Positions 7,527 through 16,299 of a DNA stretch of 52,444 nucleotides are shown piece after piece. The notes under the pieces were generated by a model. That model worked only from the letters and a program-made list of their open reading frames with translations, ran no database searches and was not told where the DNA came from. Numbering within the stretch: position 1 is the first letter of the stretch; each line of letters opens with the position of its first letter. The stretch covers positions 1 to 52,444 of the forward strand of contig NZ_BOMV01000009.1 in the NCBI RefSeq assembly GCF_016862375.1, given 5' to 3'. The translations under genes and the position numbers were made by a program. This DNA comes from Paractinoplanes rishiriensis. GTDB taxonomy: Bacteria; Actinomycetota; Actinomycetes; Mycobacteriales; Micromonosporaceae.

Positions 7527-10500
7527 TCCAGGCGGCGCAGAAGGACCCGGACCTCGTCGGCTTCCGGTGTGCCGAGGTTGATGTACAAGGTCAAGGCCCG
7601 CTCGTAATGCTCGCGGGCAAGGTCAGGGTGGCCGAGGCTCAGATGTGCGTGGCCGAGACCGGTGTGGGCGCGGGCCTGCTGCTGGCGGTCGCAGACGTCG
7701 ACGGCGAGTGCGTCGGTGTGGTGGCCGACGGCCTCGGCGTGGCGGCCCGCCGCGTGGGCTGCTTCGCCGAGGCCGTTGAGTGCCCAGACCTGCCCGAACC
7801 GGTGGTGAGCCTCGCGGAGGACGGTCAGTGCCCGCTGGTGGAGGTCGACGGCCCGGTCCGGCCGGCCGAGGCGGGTCTCGATGCTGCCGAGGCTGTCCAG
7901 CACGCTTGCTTCGCCGGTGTGGTTGCCGAGTTTCCGGAACAGGGCCAGGGACTGGCGCAGATGGCGGCCGGCGTCCTCGTACCGGCCCCAGCGCATCTCG
8001 GCGTAGCCGAGACTGTCCAGCGTGCTGGCCTCGCCGAAGAGGTCACCAGCCTGCCGGAACAGGAACAGCGACTGGTTGTCGTAGTTGACGGCCTCCTGGT
8101 ATCTGCACAGCCGCCAGTGGACGTTGCCGAGGTTGTTCAGTGTCCGGGCCTCGCCGATCTGGTCGCCGGACTGCCGATCGAGGTCCAAGGCCCGGGTGAA
8201 CTGGTCGGTGGCCTCGCGGTAGTCGCCCGCCCGGACGGCGGCGTTGCCGAGGTGATTCCGCGCGCGGGCCTCGCCGGCCGGGTCGCGGACCTGCTGGAAC
8301 AGTTCCAGGGCCTGCTCGAAATGCTCGGTGGCCGGCTCGGGCCGGCCCAGTCGCTGGTAGGCGAGGCCGAGGCTGTTCAGGGCGTGGGCCTGACCGGCCG
8401 GGTCGCCGTTGTCGCGAGCGGCCCGCCGGGCGTGCGTGTGCACGGTCAGGCCGTCGGTGTAGTGCCCGCCATCGAGGTAAGTGTGCAGGATGCGGGCGAG
8501 CCGGGTGCTGTGGGCGGGCCAGCCGTGTGTCGCGGCGTGTACGGCGACGGCGACCAGGTTGGGTCGCTCGGTGTCGAGCCAGCCGAGGGCGGCGGCCGGG
8601 TCGGCCAGGTCCGGGTCTGGTGTGCCGGCCGAGGGTGGGTGGGGCTGCGGGCGCGACTCGGTGGGGTGCAAGGTGCCCATGGCAGCCGCGGCCGCGGCGA
8701 GGTAATGGTCGAACAGGCGGGTCAGCGCGGCGCGGCGCTGCGATGGGCGGTCCTGGTCGTGGGCGAGCGTGGTGGCGTAGGCGCGGACCAGGTCGTGGAA
8801 CGTGTAACGGCCGAGGGACGCCTGCTGCAGGAGGTGGTCGCCGTGCAGCAGGCCGAGGTGGGTGCGGGCGGTGTCCGGATCCGTGCCGGCGAGGGCTGCG
8901 GCCGCGTGGGCGTCCAAATCGTGCCCCGGGTGCAGGGCCAGCAGCCGCAACAGTCGTCGCCGGTCGGGAGGCAGGTGCTGGTAGGACAGGTTCAGGGCGA
9001 GTTCGACACCGGTGTCCAGTCGCCGCTGGTGGTGGCGTTCGTCCAGCCAGTCGGCGTGGTCGGTCAGGCTCCAATCCGGTTTGGCCTGGATGTGCCCGGC
9101 CACCAGCCCGAGCGCGAGGGGCAGGTGGCCGCAGCGGTCGGCGATGCGGGCCGCCGCGGTGGAGTCGTCGCCGGCCGGCAGTCGCGGCGTGGCCCGGGCC
9201 AGGAACTCGACCGCCTCGCCGGGGGTGAACACATCCAGCGCGAGATGGGTGGCGGATCGCAGGTCGGCGAGAGCACGGCGGCTGGTGATGAGTGCGGGAC
9301 TGTTCCCGTCGCGCGGTAGCAGCGGCCGGACCTGGTCGGCTCCGGCAGCGTTGTCCAGAACCACCAGCACGCGGCGGCCGGCCAGCAGATCTCGGTAGCG
9401 TGCGGCACGGCCCTCCAGGTCGTGCGGAATCTGCTGGCCGGTCTCGCCGAGCAGTCGCAGGAACCCCTCCAGCACGGCTGCCGGGTCGGCCGGGGGCTGA
9501 CCCGCGTCGGGGTGGAAGCCACGCAGGTTGACGAAGAGCACCTGGTCGACGGACCGTTCCCGGAGCACAAGATGCCCGGCGTGCACGGCGAGCTGGGTCT
9601 TGCCGATCCCGGCCATCCCCTCGATCGCGGAGATCACCACCGGCCCCCGGTCGCGGCGGTCGTCGCCGAGCTCACGGCGTATCCACTCCACCTCGGCCGT
9701 GCGGCCGGTGAACCTGGCCAGCTCGGGCGGCAACCGGTCCTGAACCCGGACCTGCGCCGCCGCCGTGCTCTCCGCGCCGATCACCCGCAACGCCTGGCGC
9801 CACTGGGCCACGTATCCGACGTCCGGGTGCAGCGTCTGCACAATCGCGACAATCAACTCGGCGTTCACCCGCCGCCGGTCGGTCCGGAAGCAATCGAGCA
9901 CGGTGGTTCGGCCCGGTAGTTCGGTGGCCGGCCGGCCCGCCGCGGACCACGCCTTGCCCACCCGGGTCCGAATGTCGCCGTAGGACGGATCACCGGCCCA
10001 CACCTTCAGCATCCGTAGCCGTTCCAGCAGGCCGTCCAGAGTGGTTGCCGACCCGGGATCGGGTGGTGCCACCAGCGTGTGCCGGGGATCCGGCGTGCGG
10101 AGGCCGGTGTCGTCCGCGGGCGCCCGGACTGCGCCAGCCGCCGGTCGGGGCCACAACCGGGCGACCACCTCAACCGGTACGCCGTACGTCCGCGCCATCG
10201 CGGCGACGACCGCGGCGCGGCGGGACGTGGAGCGCCAAGCCGCCGGAACGTTGGCGGTCTCCGCCTGTTCAAGGAGCCACCTCGTCGCCGGCACACGGTC
10301 GCCGAGCGCACCGGCCAGCCGGGCGACGGCCTGAGTTCGGGTCATCCCCGCGGCCCGGCGCAGCCCCGCCAGATCCGCCGGCTCGGGCGCGGCGGTGAGC
10401 ACGCCGGGCGCGCATCCTATCGCCGCCGCCAGCGTTGCCAGCCGGGCCGGCTCGGGTGCGGCTCGGCCCCGCTCGTAGGCGATGATCTGTTGACGGGTGG

Positions 10501-10603
10501 TGCCGACAGCTTCGGCCACCCGCTGCTGGCTGAGCCCGGTCGCCAGCCGCCGCCGCCGGAATTCCGCCGCGTTGAATCGGCTCGTCCCCCGCGCCACGCC
10601 CAC
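7523..10603 (-). CDS. HTH-NB-ARC-TPR (AfsR/STAND-type) transcriptional regulator
   Basis: About 1,025 aa. The N-terminus is an XRE-type helix-turn-helix (TGLSQQRVAEAVGTTRQQIIAYERG). The central NB-ARC ATPase has the P-loop GMAGIGKTQLA, Walker B VLVVLDNA, ALITSRR and GHLPLALGL. The C-terminus is at least seven TPRs with ALNSLGLAYQRLGR/LGNVHWRLCRY-type units. Such proteins act as nucleotide-switched activators in actinomycetes. Candidate starts are GTG 10603 and GTG 10597, just before ARGTSRFNAAEFRRRRLA. A longer frame to 10750 is unlikely because it would overlap the divergent secreted-protein gene. The N-terminal domain is XRE-like and not the winged-helix/BTAD pair of true AfsR. The ligand is unknown. 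Confidence 0.88.
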   Translation of the reverse strand: MGVARGTSRFNAAEFRRRRLATGLSQQRVAEAVGTTRQQIIAYERGRAAPEPARLATLAAAIGCAPGVLTAAPEPADLAGLRRAAGMTRTQAVARLAGALGDRVPATRWLLEQAETANVPAAWRSTSRRAAVVAAMARTYGVPVEVVARLWPRPAAGAVRAPADDTGLRTPDPRHTLVAPPDPGSATTLDGLLERLRMLKVWAGDPSYGDIRTRVGKAWSAAGRPATELPGRTTVLDCFRTDRRRVNAELIVAIVQTLHPDVGYVAQWRQALRVIGAESTAAAQVRVQDRLPPELARFTGRTAEVEWIRRELGDDRRDRGPVVISAIEGMAGIGKTQLAVHAGHLVLRERSVDQVLFVNLRGFHPDAGQPPADPAAVLEGFLRLLGETGQQIPHDLEGRAARYRDLLAGRRVLVVLDNAAGADQVRPLLPRDGNSPALITSRRALADLRSATHLALDVFTPGEAVEFLARATPRLPAGDDSTAAARIADRCGHLPLALGLVAGHIQAKPDWSLTDHADWLDERHHQRRLDTGVELALNLSYQHLPPDRRRLLRLLALHPGHDLDAHAAAALAGTDPDTARTHLGLLHGDHLLQQASLGRYTFHDLVRAYATTLAHDQDRPSQRRAALTRLFDHYLAAAAAAMGTLHPTESRPQPHPPSAGTPDPDLADPAAALGWLDTERPNLVAVAVHAATHGWPAHSTRLARILHTYLDGGHYTDGLTVHTHARRAARDNGDPAGQAHALNSLGLAYQRLGRPEPATEHFEQALELFQQVRDPAGEARARNHLGNAAVRAGDYREATDQFTRALDLDRQSGDQIGEARTLNNLGNVHWRLCRYQEAVNYDNQSLFLFRQAGDLFGEASTLDSLGYAEMRWGRYEDAGRHLRQSLALFRKLGNHTGEASVLDSLGSIETRLGRPDRAVDLHQRALTVLREAHHRFGQVWALNGLGEAAHAAGRHAEAVGHHTDALAVDVCDRQQQARAHTGLGHAHLSLGHPDLAREHYERALTLYINLGTPEADEVRVLLRRLD

Positions 10604-10728
10604 AAGCCTAGAGCACCCGTGCGGTTTAGACCGGCCGCCCGGCGTCGGATCAGGTCGGACTTCGCGTCTCCTGCCGCGCCGGAACTCAGCCTGGGTGGAG
10701 GTTTTCATCTCGTTCACGGAGGACAATC

Positions 10729-11151
10729 GTGCATCGACAAATCCTGGCAACGGTGGCGGTCTTCGCCACCGCCCTGGCCGTTCCGCTCACCGTCGGCTCG
10801 CCGGCCCAGGCGTACGGCACCCGGCCCGCATCCTGCAACACCGCCTCGCTCTGCTTCTACAACTTCATCCAGTTCCGGGAGAGCGACGGCGTGGGAAAGG
10901 TCACCGGTAGTAACCCCCACCTCGGCGTCTTCTCACACGCCACCTGTAAGGACGGCACCTGGAACAACTGCATGTCGTCGGTGTGGAACGCCACCTCCAG
11001 GTGCTTCCACCTGCACAACGGCACCGACTACACGCTCGGCTATCACAACCTGGCACCCAACGACGGCTACACGGACATGGGCGCGCAGACGTCGTTGAAC
11101 AACAGGGTCAGCTCGGTGCGGGCCGGCAGTACCGGCAACTGCAACTTCTGA
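10729..11151 (+). CDS. Secreted peptidase-inhibitor family I36-like protein
   Basis: 140 residues with a Sec signal peptide (MHRQ, hydrophobic AVFATALAVPLTV, cleavage likely after SPAQA). The mature part has four or more cysteines and the pattern CFYNFIQF..G..GxNPHLG..SS..WN...RC, typical of the small beta/gamma-crystallin-like I36 proteinase-inhibitor family of streptomycetes. GTG start with GGAGGA about 5 nt upstream. It is followed 12 bp later by a lipoprotein gene, probably in the same operon. Inhibitory activity is a family expectation only. Confidence 0.72.
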   Translation: MHRQILATVAVFATALAVPLTVGSPAQAYGTRPASCNTASLCFYNFIQFRESDGVGKVTGSNPHLGVFSHATCKDGTWNNCMSSVWNATSRCFHLHNGTDYTLGYHNLAPNDGYTDMGAQTSLNNRVSSVRAGSTGNCNF

Positions 11152-11163
11152 CGGGCCGCACCC

Positions 11164-11706
11164 ATGCGATGGGTCATGACCATCGTTCCGGTGGCTCTGA
11201 TCGCATCGGTGGTGTCGTCCGGCTGCGCGCCGGACGACACCACACCGCGGCCACCGGACACGTACGCAGTCGACATGGTCGTGCGGGGCGAGCAGTTCCA
11301 GCGCGACGCGGACCTGCTCGCCGCTGCCGAGGACCAGCTGGTCACGACATGCATGCGGGTCGCGGGCCTCGCGTTTCCGCAGGACGAACCGCCCGCCGGA
11401 TACGACGAGGCGCTGACCGGGCGGTCCTACCTCGAGACGCGGTACGGCGACAGCCCCACGATCGTGGTCAGCTCGGGCGGATGCCGGGGCCGGGCCCGTG
11501 CCGGGCTGGCCGGATCGGTGCAGCGGTGGGCCACCGCGTTCTACGCACCCGGCTACCTGCGAGACGACCTGATCCGGCAGGCCGGGACTGACGACCCGAC
11601 CGCCCTTCGCGCCGCCGCGGCTACGATGCCGAGGGACTGGCAGGCCGAGGTGGCGGAGGTCGCTCTGATCCGGCGCGCTGCCGTGGACGCCGCACTTCAG
11701 GTCTGA
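11164..11706 (+). CDS. Lipoprotein of unknown function
   Basis: 180 residues beginning with a short signal sequence and lipobox VSSGC (acylated Cys21). The mature protein is hydrophilic and helical, with a CMRVAG segment and a later GGCRGRARAG giving two further cysteines. It sits 12 bp after the I36-like gene. I recognise no domain; the paired position suggests a shared extracellular role. Confidence 0.65.
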   Translation: MRWVMTIVPVALIASVVSSGCAPDDTTPRPPDTYAVDMVVRGEQFQRDADLLAAAEDQLVTTCMRVAGLAFPQDEPPAGYDEALTGRSYLETRYGDSPTIVVSSGGCRGRARAGLAGSVQRWATAFYAPGYLRDDLIRQAGTDDPTALRAAAATMPRDWQAEVAEVALIRRAAVDAALQV

Positions 11707-11956
11707 CCGTCCCTAAAAGACAGACTATTTCCTCGCCATTTTGGTGGGCGGTTCAGAAGATCCGGTACATCTGGATCGGTCGATCGGCTACGCCTCGTGT
11801 GCGGTTGGTCCTTGGCCGTTACGCCGGGAACCGGCAGCATTCTGGGTGAGCTGGCGAAACGGCGGCGGCAACGGATCTTTGCCGGCGTGGCACGGAATGG
11901 ACACGAGGCGCTAAAGAGGAATCGGCTGTTCTTTCCCTGGGGCGGGGTGGTGCGTC
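11707..11956. other. Non-coding stretch before the LuxR regulator
   Basis: 250 bp with relatively low GC at its left end (CTAAAAGACAGACTATTTCC). No credible ORF, RNA gene or strong terminator was seen. It presumably carries the promoter of the response-regulator gene; the repeat GATCGGTCGATCGG near 11775 is the only obvious symmetry. Confidence 0.4.
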
Positions 11957-12562
11957 ATGATCCGGGTTCTGGTGGTGCGGGACGAGGGGTATTTCGGGGT
12001 CCCGGTGCGTGCCCTCATCGAGTCCCGGCCAGACCTGCACTGTGTCGGCACCCTGGCCCTCGACCACGGCCTGGTCGAACGCGCCGCCCAGCTGTGGCCG
12101 CACGTGATCGTCTTCGACTCCCAGCACATGGTGAGCCAGTTGCTGCCGTTCGCGTCCGACCTGCACGCCGCCATCCCGTCCTGCGCCCTGCTGGTGCTGT
12201 CCGACCCCGCCAAGCGCGGCATGCTGCCGCCACGGCGGCGGGCCGCCGGGCTCAATTTTCTGCTCAAGGGCGCGTCCGAGACCCTTCTGGCCGATTCGGT
12301 ACGCCGGCTGGCCGCGGGCGAGCGGGTGGTGTCGCCGGTGCTCCAGGCCGCGTCGCTGAACGCCGACCGCTCGCTGACCACCCGGGAACTCGAGGTGCTC
12401 GGGCTGGCCGCCGAGGGCGACTCGGTGAAGGACATCGCGAGCCGGCTGTTCCTGTCCGGCGGCACGGTCCGCAACTACCTCTCGGCGATCATCTCCAAGA
12501 CCGGGGCGCGCAACCGGCTCGACGCGATCCGCATCGCCCGCCGGGATGGTTGGCTGCATTGA
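11957..12562 (+). CDS. Orphan LuxR/NarL-type response regulator
   Basis: 201 residues: a receiver-like domain (about 1-120) and a LuxR helix-turn-helix (about 137-195; LTTRELEVLGLAAEGDSVKD then GTVRNYLSAIISKTGARNR). The HTH and the ending DAIRIARRDGWL match the DesR branch. The receiver keeps D9/E10, D54 and the FLLKG lysine, so phosphorylation is possible, but no kinase gene is adjacent. The next gene is a VanZ-like membrane protein 39 bp downstream on the same strand. Confidence 0.85.
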   Translation: MIRVLVVRDEGYFGVPVRALIESRPDLHCVGTLALDHGLVERAAQLWPHVIVFDSQHMVSQLLPFASDLHAAIPSCALLVLSDPAKRGMLPPRRRAAGLNFLLKGASETLLADSVRRLAAGERVVSPVLQAASLNADRSLTTRELEVLGLAAEGDSVKDIASRLFLSGGTVRNYLSAIISKTGARNRLDAIRIARRDGWLH

Positions 12563-12601
12563 TCCACCGGGCGGGTCCTGCGCGACGTACCGTTGGGCGG
12601 G

Positions 12602-13156
12602 ATGCGACCCGAACCGTTCGTCATCCCGGCGCTGCCGATCCTGCTGCCGCTGGGCGCCGTCCTCATGGTCGCGTCCTGGGTGGTGCTGCGCCGGCGGGGC
12701 ACGCTGACCGGCCGGCGGCTGGCCGCGTTCTGGCTGGCTTCGTGGTATGCGGTGGCGGTGCTGGGCGCCACGCTGCTCCCGCTCGAGGTCGACCCGGGCG
12801 GTGCGATCGAGTGGTTCCGGATCAACCCGGTGCCGCTGACCATGCTGCGGGTCCGCGACTTCGTGCTGAACATCGCGATGACCGTGCCGCTGGCCGCCGT
12901 GCTGTATGTCGTGTTCGGGGTGCGCGACCGGGCCCGGGTGCTGCGGGTGGCGGTGCTGGTGAGCGCGTCCATCGAGGTCACGCAGACCGTGCTGATCCTG
13001 ACCGTGCACGGCAACCGGTGGGCCGAGGCCAACGACCTGGTCGCCAATGTGGGTGGTGCGTGGCTGGGCTTCCTGCTCTTCCGCCGGCTTCTCGACGTCG
13101 AGGGGGTACGCCGAGCGGTGGACGGTTCAGCAGCGGTGCCCGAGCGCACGCCCTGA
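12602..13156 (+). CDS. VanZ-like family membrane protein
   Basis: About 184 residues with four or five transmembrane helices and the VanZ-like pattern RDFVLNIAMTVPLAAVL, a membrane helix with ASIEVTQT, and NDLVANVGGAWLGFL. VanZ-like proteins are linked to teicoplanin tolerance and envelope functions, but most members are uncharacterised. ATG 12602 is chosen over an in-frame TTG at 12593. Its 3' end overlaps the convergent glycosyltransferase gene by 30 bp. Confidence 0.82.
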   Translation: MRPEPFVIPALPILLPLGAVLMVASWVVLRRRGTLTGRRLAAFWLASWYAVAVLGATLLPLEVDPGGAIEWFRINPVPLTMLRVRDFVLNIAMTVPLAAVLYVVFGVRDRARVLRVAVLVSASIEVTQTVLILTVHGNRWAEANDLVANVGGAWLGFLLFRRLLDVEGVRRAVDGSAAVPERTP

Positions 13157-14227
13157 CGGCCGGCTGGCGCACGCGTACACCCGGGCGACCGCGGCGGCCT
13201 GGTGGTCGGCGTCGTACCGGCGGCCCGCGGTGCGCGGCGGCAACCGGGCGAAGTGGCGCTCGGCGAGGCAGAGCAGTTCGGCCCGCAACTGGCGGGGCAG
13301 CGACTCCCGGTCGTGCGGGGTGAGCCGGCGGCTGCCGCCGACCGCGGCCCGGGCCTCGGCCAGTTCCTCCAGCGGCGTGCAGCGGGCGTACAGCGCGGGC
13401 AGCCCGGCCGCGATGGCCTCCAGCACCACGAGGCCGAACGTGTGGTCGCCGGGCGAGGCGAAGACGTCCATGGCGCTCAGCATCGCCCGGGGGTGCCCGA
13501 CCGCGCCGGCGAAGCGCACCCGGTCGGCGATCCCCTCGATCTCGGCGAGCCGTTCCAGCGCGGTGCGCGCCGAGCCGTCGCCGACCAGCAGGAGCACCGC
13601 GCCGGGCACCTCGGCCACCGCCCGGATCAGCCGGTCGAACCGTTCGCCCGGCTCGAGCCGGCCCACGCCGCCGACCACCGGCGCGTCCGGCGCGATGCCG
13701 AGCCGGTCCCGCACCGCGTGCCGCAGGCCCGGGTCGTACCGGAACTCCTCGGCCGCGACCGCCTTGGGGATCACCGTGACCCGGCCGTCCGGCACGCCGC
13801 ACGCACGCAGCCGGCCGGCGACCGCCGGGGTGGCCGCGATGGTGACCCGGCCGAGCCGCTCGCCGGCCAGGTAGAGCCGGCCCGCCGGGGCGTCCGGGTC
13901 GAGGTGGTGCTCGGTGGCCACCACGCACGGCACGCCGGCCAGCCGGGCCGCGAACCGGCCGGCCAGACAGGCTCGGTGCGCGTGCGCGTGCACCAGGTCG
14001 AAACGGCCGCGCCGGATCAGCCGGCGCAGCGGGCCGACCGCGGCCAGGTCGTGCCGCGCGCTCACCTCGTGCACCCGGACCCCGGCGGCGCGCAGGGCGG
14101 CGGCGACCGCGCCCGGCGGCGACAGCGTGACGACCTCGCTCTCGTGCGGCAGCCGGCGCACCAGCAGGCGCAACTGATGCTCGGGACCGCCCTCGGCCAG
14201 CGCACTGATGACGTGCAGCACTCTCAT
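13127..14227 (-). CDS. Family 4 glycosyltransferase
   Basis: 366-residue GT-B enzyme. The N-terminal MRVLHVISALAEGGPEHQLR is the usual acceptor-domain start. The donor domain has VVGGVGRLEPGERFDRLIRA, LLLVGDGSART, and HTFGLVVLEAIAAGLPALYA, where E is the second Glu of the GT4 EX7E motif. The start at 14227 is chosen by homology; the open frame runs another 54 codons upstream through AT-richer intergenic DNA. It is divergent from the dehydratase that opens the glycan operon, with motif copies for both genes between them. It probably adds one sugar of the repeat unit. Confidence 0.87.
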   Translation of the reverse strand: MRVLHVISALAEGGPEHQLRLLVRRLPHESEVVTLSPPGAVAAALRAAGVRVHEVSARHDLAAVGPLRRLIRRGRFDLVHAHAHRACLAGRFAARLAGVPCVVATEHHLDPDAPAGRLYLAGERLGRVTIAATPAVAGRLRACGVPDGRVTVIPKAVAAEEFRYDPGLRHAVRDRLGIAPDAPVVGGVGRLEPGERFDRLIRAVAEVPGAVLLLVGDGSARTALERLAEIEGIADRVRFAGAVGHPRAMLSAMDVFASPGDHTFGLVVLEAIAAGLPALYARCTPLEELAEARAAVGGSRRLTPHDRESLPRQLRAELLCLAERHFARLPPRTAGRRYDADHQAAAVARVYACASRPSGRALGHRC

Positions 14228-14297
14228 GGCCCGACCTCGATCCGCGCCTCTCTTTGACGCGTTTAATCGACGCTGCCAAATCAATCGGCCGCAATAA

Positions 14298-14358
14298 CAG
14301 TTGCAAATGTCATGGGAAACATGAAGGATCTTCACACTGCTCGTGACAATTGCTACTG
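14298..14358. promoter_or_regulatory. Two inverted copies of a 15-bp glycan-operon motif
   Basis: TGACAATTGCTACTG occurs at 14344-14358 pointing to the dehydratase operon. A 13/15 match (TGACATTTGCAACTG) lies at 14298-14312 on the minus strand pointing to the GT4 gene. The identical 15-mer recurs at 29611-29625 (minus) before the leftward glycan operon. The TGCTACTG part could be an extended -10 box; with TTCACA 17 nt upstream of TACTGT, copy 1 would be a plausible promoter. Confidence 0.6.
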
Positions 14359-14454
14359 TGCCCGGCCACCCCGGAATGACACGCTCCAAATGCGAGCTCG
14401 GAAATCATTTCGCGGGCCAATTCCGGCCCTCCCATCGGCGGCCAGGGGGATTTC

Positions 14455-16299
14455 ATGGAGTCAGTGCGCGCGTGGCGTTGGGCTGCCCTGCGCGGCCGGG
14501 CCGCCCGGGCCGGGGCGGACGTCCTGGCACTCGCGGTCGCGCTGCTGATCGCCACGCTGCTGCGGCACGACGGCCATGTCAGCCATCTGAACCTGACCGG
14601 TCTGCTGGCGCTGGCCGCGGTCGGCGCGGTGGTGCAGGTCGCCGCCGGGCTGCACTTCGGCCTCTACACCGGCCGCTGGTCGTACGGCTGCTTCGAGGAG
14701 ATCGCGGCGCTGGCCAAGACCGCGGCCGTCGCCACGCCGGTGATCTTCGTGCTGGACACGCTGCTCGGCCGCCTGGCGCCCCGGTCGGCGATCATCGGCT
14801 CCGGCCTGATCGCGCTGGTGCTGGCGGCCGGCGTGCGCTACGCCGTGCGGCTGCTGCGCGACCAGCGGCTGCGGCCGTCGCCCGAGCAGGGCAGCCGGGT
14901 CGTGGTGATGGGCGCCGGCGAGGGCGCGGCCCAGGTGGTCCGGGCCATGCTGCGCAGCCCGGCCAGCCCGTACGTGCCGGTGGCGCTGCTCGACGACGAC
15001 CCGGCCAAGCGCAGCCTGCGGGTCATGGGCGTACCGGTCACCGGTAACCGGCACGCGCTGGCCGACGTGGTCCGCCGGTTCCGGGCCGACGCGGTGCTGA
15101 TCGCCATCCCGAGCGCCGGCGCCGACCTGGTGCGCACCCTCAGCGACCTGGCCCGCCCGCTGAACGTGGACGTCAAGGTGGTGCCGCCGGTGGTCGAGCT
15201 GTTCGGCCGCAGCGTCAGCATCGACGACATCCGCCCGGTCAGCCACGCCGACCTGCTCGGCCGCCGCGAGATCAGCATCGACCTGGCCGCGGTGGCGGGC
15301 TACCTGGCCGGGCGCCGGGTGCTGGTCACCGGGGCCGGCGGGTCGATCGGCTCGGAGCTGTGCCGGCAGCTGGCCCGGTTCCAGCCGGCCCGGCTGGTGA
15401 TGCTCGACCGCGACGAGTCCGGCCTGCACGCGGTGCAGCTGTCGCTGGACGGCCGCGGCCTGCTCGACGACCGCAACCTGGTGGTCGCCGACATCCGCGA
15501 CCAGCAGCGGCTCGACGAGGTGTTCCGGGAACACCGGCCGCAGGTGGTGTTCCACGCGGCGGCCCTCAAACACCTGCCGCTGCTGGAGATGCACCCGGCC
15601 GAGGCGCTGAAGACGAACGTGCTGGGCACCTACCAGATCCTGCAGACCGCGCTGCGGCACGGCGTCGACCGCCTGGTCAACATCTCCACCGACAAGGCCG
15701 CCGAGCCGGTGAGCGTGCTCGGCTACTCGAAACGCATCACGGAGCGGCTGACCGCGGCCGCGGACACGGCGGTGGCCGGCACCTACTGCAGCGTCCGGTT
15801 CGGCAACGTGCTGGGCAGCCGCGGCTCGGTGCTCACGGCGTTCGCCGCCCAGGTGGCCGCGGGCGGGCCGCTGGCCGTCACCGACCCCGAGGTGTCCCGG
15901 TTCTTCATGACCGTGCAGGAGGCGGTCCGGCTGGTGATCCAGGCCGGCGCGCTGGACAGCGCCGGCGAGGTGCTGGTGCTCGACATGGGCGAGCCGGTGC
16001 GGATCGCCGATGTGGCGCACCGGATCGCCGCCGAGGCCGACCGGCACATCCAGGTGGTCTACACCGGGCTGCGGGCCGGCGAGAAACTGCACGAGGTGCT
16101 GCTCGGCCCCGGCGAGGTGGACCGCCGCCCGAACCATCCGCTGATCTCGCAGGTGCCGGTGCCGCCGCTGGACGGTGCGGTGCTGTCGCTGGCCGACCCG
16201 GCCGCGCCGCGCACCGACCTGATCGCGGTGCTGCGCTGGCTGGCCGAGTCTCCGGCGCTGTCCGTGGTGCGCGAGCCGCAGCAGGCGAGGCAGCGATGA
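14455..16299 (+). CDS. Membrane-bound nucleotide-sugar 4,6-dehydratase (CapD/WbpM type)
   Basis: 614-residue polysaccharide-biosynthesis epimerase/dehydratase. Four N-terminal transmembrane helices (residues about 20-145) are followed by a CoA-binding-like Rossmann domain (VVVMGAGEGAAQVVRAML) and the SDR catalytic domain with VLVTGAGGSIGSELC, VFHAAALKHLPLLEM and STDKAAEPVSVLGYSKR. Family members convert UDP-GlcNAc to the 4-keto-6-deoxy sugar. The position of the usual catalytic Tyr (Met in WbpM) is Leu (LGYSK). AGGGGGA precedes the ATG. It is the first gene of a four-gene rightward operon and would supply the substrate of the DegT aminotransferase at 27677. Confidence 0.9.
   Translation: MESVRAWRWAALRGRAARAGADVLALAVALLIATLLRHDGHVSHLNLTGLLALAAVGAVVQVAAGLHFGLYTGRWSYGCFEEIAALAKTAAVATPVIFVLDTLLGRLAPRSAIIGSGLIALVLAAGVRYAVRLLRDQRLRPSPEQGSRVVVMGAGEGAAQVVRAMLRSPASPYVPVALLDDDPAKRSLRVMGVPVTGNRHALADVVRRFRADAVLIAIPSAGADLVRTLSDLARPLNVDVKVVPPVVELFGRSVSIDDIRPVSHADLLGRREISIDLAAVAGYLAGRRVLVTGAGGSIGSELCRQLARFQPARLVMLDRDESGLHAVQLSLDGRGLLDDRNLVVADIRDQQRLDEVFREHRPQVVFHAAALKHLPLLEMHPAEALKTNVLGTYQILQTALRHGVDRLVNISTDKAAEPVSVLGYSKRITERLTAAADTAVAGTYCSVRFGNVLGSRGSVLTAFAAQVAAGGPLAVTDPEVSRFFMTVQEAVRLVIQAGALDSAGEVLVLDMGEPVRIADVAHRIAAEADRHIQVVYTGLRAGEKLHEVLLGPGEVDRRPNHPLISQVPVPPLDGAVLSLADPAAPRTDLIAVLRWLAESPALSVVREPQQARQR

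Noticed and set aside
7780..9398. Several plus-strand frames opposite the STAND regulator
   Set aside because: The TPR/NB-ARC protein on the minus strand explains the codon pattern; the plus frames have no recognisable domains or ribosome sites.
10604..10750. N-terminal extension of the STAND regulator up to 10750
   Set aside because: It would overlap the divergent secreted-protein gene and its ribosome site, and the extension has no family resemblance.
11797..11956. Possible small gene starting at GTG 11797
   Set aside because: The frame runs on as a shadow through the LuxR gene and has no ribosome site.
13127..13156. The 30-bp overlap of the VanZ-like and GT4 genes as a sign of a broken gene
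   Set aside because: Both proteins have normal lengths and complete motifs; short convergent overlaps are common here.
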